From assembly GCA_002309015.1 (NCBI GenBank), contig DBWM01000047.1, forward strand, positions 1 through 64,000: a DNA stretch of 64,000 nt, written 5' to 3'. The DNA comes from Myxococcales bacterium UBA1238. Lineage in GTDB: Bacteria > Myxococcota_A > Bradymonadia > UBA7976 > UBA1532. The notes beneath the pieces were generated by a model. That model had not been told where the DNA came from, searched no databases, and worked only from the letters and a program-made list of their open reading frames with translations. Below, one piece after another: positions 7,885 to 17,469 of the stretch. Positions within the stretch are counted from its first letter, which is position 1. Each line of letters begins with the position of its first letter. Position numbers and translations under genes: made by a program.

Positions 7885-10181
7885 CTGTGCGCCTGTACGG
7901 GCAGTTGTTTCAAAAGCTGGGGGATCACGACGCCATCGGTGATCAGTTCCCAATGGCCGCGCTGACTCGAAATGTAAATCAGGGATGCACGACGGTCTGC
8001 ATCCGAAAACGCCTGGGGCAGCTCGCGATAAAAATGGGTTTGCTGAAAGCGGTGCCCAAATCTGAGTCCGCGCGCATTGGTCTGAGCGCCCACCATGATG
8101 AGTTGTCCGCGTTTTTGTTGCACGTAATTCGCAAAGGCATCTTCGTTGGCATAGAGGCCGTCGATGAGGATCACTTGCCGTAAAATGCTTTCACCGAGCC
8201 AGCTTACAAGGGTTCGATAGGCGCCCGAATGCCCGATGGCTGTCACCGGTCCCTGCGGAACCCGAATGCCCGTATTGCGAATCGCCTGCAGCAGCTCGCG
8301 CAGGTTGGGCCAATGCACGTTGTCCGCGTTTTCGAGCGGCGCCTCAGGGAGCACAAAGAGCGCCTGCCGCCCGCTCTGCCTGAATTGCTCGGCCAGATGG
8401 TGATTGCGCCAGATTTGATCCACGTTTTCCCAATAGCCGTGCACGTAGACGATCACTTCGCTGTTTTTGGGCAAATCGAGCTTGCCTTCCCGCGGCAGCC
8501 CGAACACGTAAACCGGCCCATGCTCGGTTAAAATGCGCCAGGGGTGATCGGGATCGTAGAGATTTTTGGTCAGCTGCGGCTCAGCCTGCGTCCGCGAGAT
8601 GGGTTTTGCGCGGCAGGGCAGCTGAAGGCTCGAAAACTCGGGTAAAGTGACGGTCGGTTTTACGCGTAACTGGTTGTTTTCAAAGATAATTCTCGGACGA
8701 AGACTGCTGTCCAGTTCGTGGGGATCGTAAAACGCGAGCAGGGATCGCGGCAAAAATGAGAGCGCCTTCTGGCATTCCAGCTCTTCAAATCTGAGCTCCG
8801 CGCGCTGTGTCTCTTCGCTCCATTCGGCGAACAGATTTGCGGGCGTATCGTTGAACAGCATGTTGCCTGAAATCTGCCCTTTGTAAGGGTAACCATTGAA
8901 GATTGCTGAGGTTTTTAAATGCGTCTTTGTGCTGTCTGCCCAGTCCAGCCGAACATCCCCCTGCAGGGCGTAAGGGTTTTGGGGGTACGACTCCGCATTC
9001 GGTAAGGCTGCGTTTCGCAAGGCGTCTTCCGGCAGCGCGCGGGCTTCCAGATGACCTGAAACCTGAAGCTCCGGCCAGGAGAGCGCCTGAAGTTCAAAGT
9101 GAAGCTGCGACCAGCGACCCTGATCGTCGAGTGCCCCAAAGGCCTGTACCCGTCCGTTCTGCGCTGCCATTTCGCTCTGCAACTGATTGTTTTTAAACGT
9201 AATTTTCGCATTCTGAGCGAGTGCGCTTTTTTGTGGGGACGCGTTGCCGGCTTGCGGCTTTTGCCAGAACAGCGCCAGATTTGAGGCCTCCAGCGTCTGA
9301 TTTAAAAACTTAACAAATAGATCCTGAAGCTGGGCTTCATGCAGAACCGCTTCACCCGAGTTTAAAAAATATTGTCGGTTTTCGCCTCGTTGCACGATCC
9401 TGAGCGCATCCGATGTGAGATCCAGATGATCGATCCAGGAGAGGACAGGCGAGGTCAATTCCATTTGCAGCAGAGGTTCCCGCAGAGAGCCTGAAAGGAA
9501 GATTTCCTTTGTCATTAAAACCAGTTGCGGTCCGGTAAGGGTGATATAGGGCAGCCCTGTTGCCGAAAATCTGACGCGATAACTGCGGGCCTTCAGATCG
9601 ATTTGTCCGCTCACTTCAAGCTCAGGATCTTGCGAAGGCGCATCCTTCAAAGCGATCCCCAGATGCTCTGCGTAAGGCGCCAGAACCTGAATCTTTCCTC
9701 GGCCAATGATTTGAATCTGTTCATCTTTTTTTAAAACGCTGAGATAGCGAAAGGTCCATTTGGCCAGGGGGCTTTCCCCAAAACGCAGGACGATCCGGCC
9801 GCGCTTAAAGTTCAGGCTCGGCCATTTCAGACTCGGCAATTGATCCGTTTGCTGCAGATCGAGCTCAATGCTCGCATTTTCAAAATCACATTGGAGAGCA
9901 TGGGTGGCGCGCGTCCAAAGCGCCGAGAGCGGGATCGAGAGCGCCAAATTGGGGGCCCGAATCCGGGCGGCAGGCGAGTTTAATTCAAACTGATGGGCCC
10001 GTATGCCCGTAGCGGTCGATTGAAATTCCTGATGCTGTATGCGGAGTTGCGAGTTCTGAAGGCTGTCTTCAAAGCTTCGGGCCAGGGCGAGGGTCTGCCA
10101 CCAGCTGGCCACAGCGAGCGCAGCGGCCAGGCTGAAAGCAAAAAGGCTGATGAGGATGAAAACGGTGAGTTTGCGGTTCAC
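7881..10181 (-). CDS. AsmA-like envelope protein fused to an alpha/beta hydrolase
   Basis: Protein of 766 aa with a GTG start 6 bp after the porin stop. Residues 5-27 form a signal anchor. Residues ~30-530 are a beta-rich region with recurrent short amphipathic strands, resembling AsmA/TamB/YdbH-type lipid-transfer proteins. From about residue 550 the character changes to an alpha/beta hydrolase: EVIVYVHGYW (oxyanion region), GHSGAY nucleophile elbow with Ser652, candidate Asp674 in VILIDGLY, and His743 in SQRGHWEL. All three triad residues are present, so it is probably active in the periplasm, perhaps on lipids. I know of no standard family with this order; each half alone is familiar. Confidence 0.7.
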   Translation of the reverse strand: MNRKLTVFILISLFAFSLAAALAVASWWQTLALARSFEDSLQNSQLRIQHQEFQSTATGIRAHQFELNSPAARIRAPNLALSIPLSALWTRATHALQCDFENASIELDLQQTDQLPSLKWPSLNFKRGRIVLRFGESPLAKWTFRYLSVLKKDEQIQIIGRGKIQVLAPYAEHLGIALKDAPSQDPELEVSGQIDLKARSYRVRFSATGLPYITLTGPQLVLMTKEIFLSGSLREPLLQMELTSPVLSWIDHLDLTSDALRIVQRGENRQYFLNSGEAVLHEAQLQDLFVKFLNQTLEASNLALFWQKPQAGNASPQKSALAQNAKITFKNNQLQSEMAAQNGRVQAFGALDDQGRWSQLHFELQALSWPELQVSGHLEARALPEDALRNAALPNAESYPQNPYALQGDVRLDWADSTKTHLKTSAIFNGYPYKGQISGNMLFNDTPANLFAEWSEETQRAELRFEELECQKALSFLPRSLLAFYDPHELDSSLRPRIIFENNQLRVKPTVTLPEFSSLQLPCRAKPISRTQAEPQLTKNLYDPDHPWRILTEHGPVYVFGLPREGKLDLPKNSEVIVYVHGYWENVDQIWRNHHLAEQFRQSGRQALFVLPEAPLENADNVHWPNLRELLQAIRNTGIRVPQGPVTAIGHSGAYRTLVSWLGESILRQVILIDGLYANEDAFANYVQQKRGQLIMVGAQTNARGLRFGHRFQQTHFYRELPQAFSDADRRASLIYISSQRGHWELITDGVVIPQLLKQLPVQAHR

Positions 10182-10187
10182 GGATGC

Positions 10188-11303
10188 TTAAAAATTGAGG
10201 AAGAGAGCAAAGGAATATCGCCAGTTGTCGTAGCTGTAAGTCTCCGTACTCGCATCGTTTTCGGCAAATGAGCTTTTCCAGTAAGAGGCTTCAAGGGCAG
10301 CGGACAGGTTTTGGGTAAAGTCCAGAAATACGTTTCCGTAATACGCTGTGTTGTAAGCGATGCGCGAGGCTATGCGGCCATCCTTTTCAATCCAGTCGAT
10401 GCCGGCGCCAAAGTTGAACGAGACCGGCTTGAAGGTGAGGTTGAGCGCTGCATTGCCGCCGTTTTCTTTCTGGTCCGCCACAGAGATTCCCTGTAAGGCT
10501 TTGATATTTTCTCCTTTAAAAACGCTGCCTTGCAGGGTTAGCTGATCGATGATGGGCAGTTTGAAGCCGGCGGTTGCGACGTAAAGCTGATGATCTTCCG
10601 CGGCGACCACGCGACCATCTTTATCGGTGGCATCGTTGGTCCATCCGTAAGCACCGGTGAATTTGAACTGTATGGGTTTCTTGGCGAGGCTTGGCAATGA
10701 AAACAGAATCGCCCCCTGATAGCCCGGCTGCACGCCCGTTGCAGAGGACGGTTGCATGATGCCCACCTGCAGGTTGATGCCCCATTTACCCGGCAGTTTG
10801 ACGTCCTCCTCGAGCACAAACTGCGGCCTTCGGTATCCGAGATGTCCGAAGCAGTAAATGGGCGCAAAATGGACCAGTTTGGGCACAAAATTGACCATGA
10901 CATCGGCCATTTGCCCGCCTTTGATGCTCAGCCCCCAATTTTTTTGCGTCCATCCCGCATAAGCCAGCCGCATTCTGGGATTGGGCTGGTTGTTCGCGTT
11001 TGTGAAGCTTTTGGCGTCGATGTTGCCCCAAAAATCGATTTCGCCGTGGCCGAAAATTCTGTAATCTTCTTCTTCCTGTAAAAGTTTTCCACCCAGACGC
11101 GTGGCGTTTGCGGTCAGACCGAAATGGTAATTGAGGGTTTTTTGGGGTACTAGAGTGATGTAACTGCCCGGTGTGACGCCGCGGTTGCTGTCGTACATCA
11201 TTTCGGCTTTCACGTAGCCGTAGCCTGTAAATTCAATGGCCTGGCTCGATTGAGCGGCGAAAAAGGTCACAAGAACTGCGCCCAGAGTCCCGATTTGCTT
11301 CAT
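10188..11303 (-). CDS. Outer-membrane beta-barrel porin-like protein
   Basis: Protein of 371 aa. The ATG at 11303 has a strong GGAGG 5 bp upstream and begins a clean signal peptide (MKQIGTLGAVL ... SSQA). The mature protein has alternating polar/aromatic strands throughout, many Gly/Tyr/Asn turns and ends in Phe (ALFLNF), the usual C-terminal signal of outer-membrane barrels. Length fits a 14-18 strand barrel. First gene of the minus-strand envelope operon. It faces the ABC ATPase gene across a 138-bp intergenic region containing three copies of TCAGGATT. Transport substrate is not apparent. Confidence 0.75.
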   Translation of the reverse strand: MKQIGTLGAVLVTFFAAQSSQAIEFTGYGYVKAEMMYDSNRGVTPGSYITLVPQKTLNYHFGLTANATRLGGKLLQEEEDYRIFGHGEIDFWGNIDAKSFTNANNQPNPRMRLAYAGWTQKNWGLSIKGGQMADVMVNFVPKLVHFAPIYCFGHLGYRRPQFVLEEDVKLPGKWGINLQVGIMQPSSATGVQPGYQGAILFSLPSLAKKPIQFKFTGAYGWTNDATDKDGRVVAAEDHQLYVATAGFKLPIIDQLTLQGSVFKGENIKALQGISVADQKENGGNAALNLTFKPVSFNFGAGIDWIEKDGRIASRIAYNTAYYGNVFLDFTQNLSAALEASYWKSSFAENDASTETYSYDNWRYSFALFLNF

Positions 11304-11329
11304 AAACGCCTCCATCAAAATCTGTTGTA

Positions 11330-11437
11330 TCAGGATTACACAAAGATTGGGAGAATCAGAACGCTCAGGATTCATGGCAGGAACTGTGCCCTCTAAGACC
11401 CGCGAATCGCTCGTCATTTTAGTTGTGACTCAGGATT
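11330..11437. promoter_or_regulatory. Three TCAGGATT copies in a divergent intergenic region
   Basis: The octamer TCAGGATT occurs at 11330-11337, 11365-11372 and 11430-11437, all on the plus strand, spaced 35 and 65 bp apart, between the divergent porin and double-ATPase genes. The third copy includes the AGGA likely to serve as ribosome-binding site of the ATPase gene. About two copies per 64 kb would be expected on both strands by chance. A shared operator for both directions is possible but unproven. Confidence 0.4.
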
Positions 11438-11441
11438 TTTA

Positions 11442-13054
<1,613 letters not shown>

Positions 13055-13058
<4 letters not shown>

Positions 13059-15301
13059 TTAAACTGATTTTTCTGCTGATTTTATGCGGGGTTACATCGA
13101 TCGCCCTTGCAGAGTCCGAACCTGAAACCGCTCTTCCTGAAGATCTGGCCTTTGCGCCGATTCCCCTGGGTGAAAACGATGCCGAGGTGCGCCTTTTTTT
13201 GATGCAGCGCCGCTACTTGGAGGCCGCAGAGTCGCTCAGCGCGACGACGCCCGAAACCCGTTTTGCCAAGGCCTGGCTTTACGCCAAAGCGAAGCAGCAC
13301 GAGCAGGTCGTTGAGACCTTAAAAGAGCTGCAGCATCCCCAGCTCGATGCGCGCATCGCCTTGCTCCGCGCCCTCAGTCTGCTCGAGCTCAGGAAACCGC
13401 AGGAAGCCGAAAATGCGATTTTAATTCAGGCATTTAACGAGCAACAGGCCAGCATGGCGCTGCGGATTCGCGCCCGCGCTCAAAGGGAGCTCGGCAATCA
13501 CGAGCTCTCTCGCAAGCTGTATACGGAACTCCTCAATTTAAAAAAGGATTCTGAAACACCTGTGGCGCTTTTGGGGCTCGCTCGCGTGGAAGAAGCGCAA
13601 AAAAAAGAGGCGGAGGCGATCCGCTGGCTCCTGCAGCTCGACGTTCAGTATCCCGCTCACTGGGCTGCGGATTCGGGGCGTAAGTTTGCGGAAGGTCTGA
13701 TAAAAAAGAAGACGGCCCTCAAAAAACTCTGGTCGAATCGCACCGCAGAGCAGCGCGTGGATCGCGCAGAGCGCTGGCTCAAAATTCACCGCAACCAGTC
13801 TGTGATAGCCGAGCTGGGCAAGGTTTCAAAAAAGTCGTTAAAAAATAAAGAGTTATCTTGCCGGTTTGAATATACGCTGGGCTATGCGCACCGCAAACTG
13901 AGGCAATGGAGCGAGGGCTATCCGCATCTGATGCTCGCGGTCAAAAACTGCACGGCGACGCATCACGAACTTGCGCCCAAAGCGCTCTACGCTGCGGCGA
14001 TGGCTGCGGATCGAGTGGGTAAGTCAGCTGAATCATTAAAACTTTTTAAGCAGCTGAGCGATCAGTATCCCGAGCATTATCTGGCCGACGACGGGGTTTA
14101 CTACGAGCTCCGGCAGCAGCTGGAGGCGAACGAGGATTTGGTGGCCGCAGAGGCGATGGTCACGGAGATGGCCAGGCGGTTTCCCAAAGGCGACATGGTG
14201 CCCGACGCGCTGTTTCACGTGACGCAACTCGCCTTGCAGCATGGGGAATTCGCTACGGCACTGCGCCTGCTCGAACAGGATTTAAAGCTGCCTCCAAAGC
14301 CTTTCGATCACCGCGATTCGGGGCGCACCGACTATTGGCTGGGCTTTGTGCATGCGGAGCTGGGCGATTTTGACGAGGCGCTCCATCATTGGCGGCAGGT
14401 CCTCGGCGAATATCCGCTTTCCTGGTACGCGCTGCTCTCCTACGCGCGCATCTGCGAGCTGTTTCCCCTTCAGGCTCAGGGTTTTGCAGAGGAAGCTCTG
14501 CGGACGCCTTCAAAAACAGGCTGGTCGGTAAAAGCGTTGTCGCCCGATGATTTGAAGACGGACGCGCTCAAAGAGGCGATGCTTTTGGGGCGCCTGGGCC
14601 TTGCGGATGAGGCGAAGGAGGCCATGGGCGATGCGCTCTCGAACGATTTGCTGCTCTCGGCGCAGTTTTTTGATCGCGTGGGCGCATACAACGTAAGCCA
14701 CAATATTTTGCGCCGTAAGTTATCGGAATATCGAAAGATTCAGCCAATAGGCGAAGGCCGCTTTTATTGGACGCTCGCCTATCCGCAACCCTTTCAGCCG
14801 CTGGTTTTAAGCGCTGCCGAAGAGACCGGCGTGGATCCCGCGTTCATTTGGGCGGTCATGCGCGAAGAGAGCGGTTTTTCGGTACAGGCGGAATCATTTG
14901 CGAATGCGCTCGGATTGATGCAAATTTTGCTGAAGACGGGTCAGATGATGGCCAAGGCGGACGAACTGCCGCTTTCCCGCCAAAAGGCGATGGAACCCGG
15001 GCTCAATATTGTTTTGGGCACAAGATTCTTGGCTCTGTTGTCCGACAAGTCTAAAGTGGTGCCTGCATTGTTGCCTGCAGGTTACAATGCCGGTAGAGGA
15101 GCGCTCGAACGTTGGTTAAAGGCGAGAGGCCATTTGCCGCTCGATCTTTTTATCGAGACGATTCCTTTTGAAGAGACCAGAGGATATACAAAGAGGGTGA
15201 ATGCCGCGTATGCGACATACCAATTTTTGTATGGATTTGTGGCAGGCATTCTGCCTAAAGTCCCCCTCTACTTGCGAACGGTTCCCGATGAGGGCCTGTG
15301 A
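13055..15301 (+). CDS. slt: Soluble lytic murein transglycosylase (Slt70-like)
   Basis: Protein of 748 aa with a signal peptide (residues 1-20) and a long helical TPR/superhelix region (~60-560), as in Slt70. The C-terminal catalytic domain has AVMREESGF with catalytic Glu605, then NALGLMQIL, and AGYNAGRGALERWL, the expected series of lysozyme-like transglycosylases. It cleaves peptidoglycan glycan strands, forming 1,6-anhydro-muramyl ends, in the periplasm. The start overlaps the ATPase stop (ATGA). Longer than E. coli Slt70 (~645 aa) because of extra TPR-like repeats. Chemotaxis genes follow after 52 bp. Confidence 0.9.
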
Positions 15302-15353
15302 GTTTTTGAACCCGTTCGATGCGAAGGCGTCGATTTGAACGATGGAGACAGCG

Positions 15354-15722
15354 ATGAAGGCGCTTGTTGTGGATGACTCTCGTGTCATGCGCCGAATCCT
15401 TAAGGGGATTTTACAACCGCTTGGGTTTGAGGTCGAAGAGGCCGACGACGGTGAGAAGGCTCTGGAAACCATCAGGAGCGGTGGCGGAGTCGACGTCGTC
15501 TTAGCCGATTGGAATATGCCGGTGATGAGCGGGTTGGAACTCGTTCACGCGTTAAAATCCGATCCAATTCACTCGAATGTGCCGATTTTAATGGTAACTT
15601 CGGAGTCCAGTCTGGATCAGATCGATGAGGCGTTCTGTGCGGGTATCAATGAGTACATCATGAAGCCCTTCGACGCAGAAGCGATTAAAACCAAACTTCA
15701 AATGATCGGTGTTTTGGCGTGA
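15354..15722 (+). CDS. cheY: CheY-like single-domain response regulator
   Basis: Receiver domain of 122 aa with no output domain. The phospho-site residues are complete: Asp7/Asp8 acidic pair, Asp52 in VLADWNMPVMSG, Thr82 in MVTSE, and Lys104 in YIMKPF. The start at 15354 is preferred because GGAGACAGCG precedes it and the receiver fold begins at once (MKALVVDDSR). It should be phosphorylated by the CheA encoded nearby and signal to a motility apparatus. It overlaps cheR by 4 bp (GTGA). Whether it controls flagella or gliding/pili cannot be told here. Confidence 0.9.
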   Translation: MKALVVDDSRVMRRILKGILQPLGFEVEEADDGEKALETIRSGGGVDVVLADWNMPVMSGLELVHALKSDPIHSNVPILMVTSESSLDQIDEAFCAGINEYIMKPFDAEAIKTKLQMIGVLA

Positions 15723-16540
15723 CACCAGAAGAAACACTTGGCAATGCCGAGCTGAATTATATTCAGCATTTTATGCTTGAGCGCACCGGAATTGCGCTTG
15801 AGAAAAATCGTGCTTGCTTGGTCGAACTTCGCATTTCTAACTTGTTGCGCGACTTGCATTTTTCACGCGCGTCGGATCTTGTGAATGCGATTCACATGGC
15901 GCCCTTGGGGGCGGTTGCCAGCGCGTTGATCGATGCATTGACTACCAGCGAAACGTCTTTCTTTCGCGATCGCACCCCGTTTGATATTTTGGGACAAGAA
16001 ATTGTGCCGGATATTTGCAAACGGTCAGCGTTTCCTTTACGGATCTGGTCTGCGGCTTGCGCTTCTGGTCAAGAGGCACTGAGCATTGCGATGACGATAG
16101 CGGAGACTTCGCAGCAACTCTTACTGCAAACCAAGATTTTAGCGAGCGATATTTCTCAGCAGGCGTTGCTTCAGGCGCAATGCGGCGAATATTCCGAGCT
16201 CGAAGTGAATCGAGGATTGCCCGCTCGGCTCTTAATGAAGTACTTTACACGTGCTGGTCGAAATTGGCGTGCAAAGCCTTCGTTGATGTCGAGAATCGTT
16301 TTTCGCGATTTAAACTTGGTGCATTTGTCGCTCAAAGAAACATTTGACGTAGTGTTTTTGAGAAATATGTTGATTTATCTCGACGATGCGGCTAAACGCA
16401 CGGTTCTCAAAAACGTGGCACGTTGTATGAGCGCAGGTGCTTATTTGTTCCTCGGCGGCGCTGAAACGGTGATTGGCCTTGGAGATTTTTTTGAAACAGT
16501 AAGATTTGGGAGTAACCTATGCTATCGTCTCAAAAAATAG
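15719..16540 (+). CDS. cheR: CheR chemoreceptor methyltransferase
   Basis: Protein of 273 aa with a GTG start in a GTGA overlap with cheY. The N-terminal helical CheR_N domain leads to TTSETSFFRDR, a hallmark of CheR. The SAM-binding site reads RIWSAACASGQEALSIAM and the later FDVVFLRNMLIYLD is the equivalent of the family's FCRNVLIYF. It would methylate glutamates on chemoreceptors. No receptor and no CheB methylesterase gene is seen in the window. The next gene starts 22 bp inside its end. Confidence 0.93.
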   Translation: MTPEETLGNAELNYIQHFMLERTGIALEKNRACLVELRISNLLRDLHFSRASDLVNAIHMAPLGAVASALIDALTTSETSFFRDRTPFDILGQEIVPDICKRSAFPLRIWSAACASGQEALSIAMTIAETSQQLLLQTKILASDISQQALLQAQCGEYSELEVNRGLPARLLMKYFTRAGRNWRAKPSLMSRIVFRDLNLVHLSLKETFDVVFLRNMLIYLDDAAKRTVLKNVARCMSAGAYLFLGGAETVIGLGDFFETVRFGSNLCYRLKK

Positions 16541-16989
16541 GCAGCCTAGGCCTCTCGTTGGAAGATGCGTTTTCAATGGTGGGCGACGCTTGGCGCAGCG
16601 TTTCAAACGAATCGCTGACGTGGATCGGCATGGGATTTGGCGATCCGGAAGCGAGGCGTTGTGCGTCTTTGGTGCGCATTGAGGGCGCATGGGGCGGTTA
16701 TATCTGCATCGACTGCGCTACCGAATACGCGCAATATGTCTTAGGCCAGATTTATGGCAAAAGCAGCGAAACCATTGAAGATTGCGAAATCTACGATCTC
16801 TTGGGCGAGACCGCGAACATCCTGGGCGGTATGATCAAAGGGGCGATTGGCCAGGGGTGCCATCTCTCCTTGCCACATCGGATCAATATCGAGCATTTGA
16901 ATGGTTTGATCGAATCTGCGCGTTTGGTCTGCTCCTTCCAATGCACCGCCGGCCAGGGCCTTTTTGTCGTCTCCATCCTCGAAGATTAA
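16519..16989 (+). CDS. cheX: CheX/CheC-like CheY-P phosphatase
   Basis: Protein of 156 aa. The central helix DLLGETANILGGMIKG has the E-x2-N signature of the CheC/CheX/FliY family, which dephosphorylates CheY-P; only one such helix is seen, as in CheX. GGGAG lies 6 bp before the ATG at 16519. It overlaps cheR by 22 bp, so a three-gene cheY-cheR-cheX unit is likely. It would replace CheZ for signal termination. The alternative is an unrelated two-layer sandwich domain, but position and motif favour CheX. Confidence 0.7.
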   Translation: MLSSQKIGSLGLSLEDAFSMVGDAWRSVSNESLTWIGMGFGDPEARRCASLVRIEGAWGGYICIDCATEYAQYVLGQIYGKSSETIEDCEIYDLLGETANILGGMIKGAIGQGCHLSLPHRINIEHLNGLIESARLVCSFQCTAGQGLFVVSILED

Positions 16990-17034
16990 GCCTCTGCACG
17001 CAGCCGATGATGGGCTCAGGCCTCGCGATGGGCG

Positions 17035-17469
17035 TTAACCTTTCGCCATTGCGAGGACCTGTTCGATGTTGAGCTCCAGCAGAAGGTTGTGCACGTGTCT
17101 GTAAACCCTTCCAATTAAAGGCATGTCCTGCTTTTCGTTGAGCTCGTTTGGGCGCTCGACCATTTCCAGACAGTCGTCGAGCACACCCATCATGCGATCG
17201 ACGCGCAGACAAAAGCGCTCTTTTCCGTAACGAATCACGATATATACGGCGTTCTCATCATCGGTGCAGGCGGGCAGATTGAGGCAGGTGCGCAGATCGA
17301 TGACGGTGACCACCTGACCGCGCAGGTTGATGAGTCCCCGAATCACCGGCGAGCTTTGGGGAATAGGCGTTTCCCGTTGTGCCGAAACGATTTCCTGGAC
17401 CTGCATCACGTCGATGCCAAAAAGCGCTTGTCCGATCCAAAAGGCACAAAATTCAATATGATTGGCCAT
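17035..17469 (-). CDS. cheW: CheW coupling protein
   Basis: Protein of 144 aa, a single CheW SH3-like domain: FCAFWIGQALFGIDVMQVQEI, IRGLINLRGQVVTVIDLR and FCLRVDRMMGVLD are typical. It links chemoreceptors to CheA. The ATG at 17469 is preferred (GAGAG upstream); a GTG at 17481 is possible. Its start lies inside the 3' end of cheA, so translation is coupled. It faces cheX across 45 bp without a clear terminator. Confidence 0.93.
   Translation of the reverse strand: MANHIEFCAFWIGQALFGIDVMQVQEIVSAQRETPIPQSSPVIRGLINLRGQVVTVIDLRTCLNLPACTDDENAVYIVIRYGKERFCLRVDRMMGVLDDCLEMVERPNELNEKQDMPLIGRVYRHVHNLLLELNIEQVLAMAKG

Noticed and set aside
16990..17034. Bidirectional terminator between cheX and cheW
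   Set aside because: Only a 4-bp AGCC/GGCT pairing without a T-tract.
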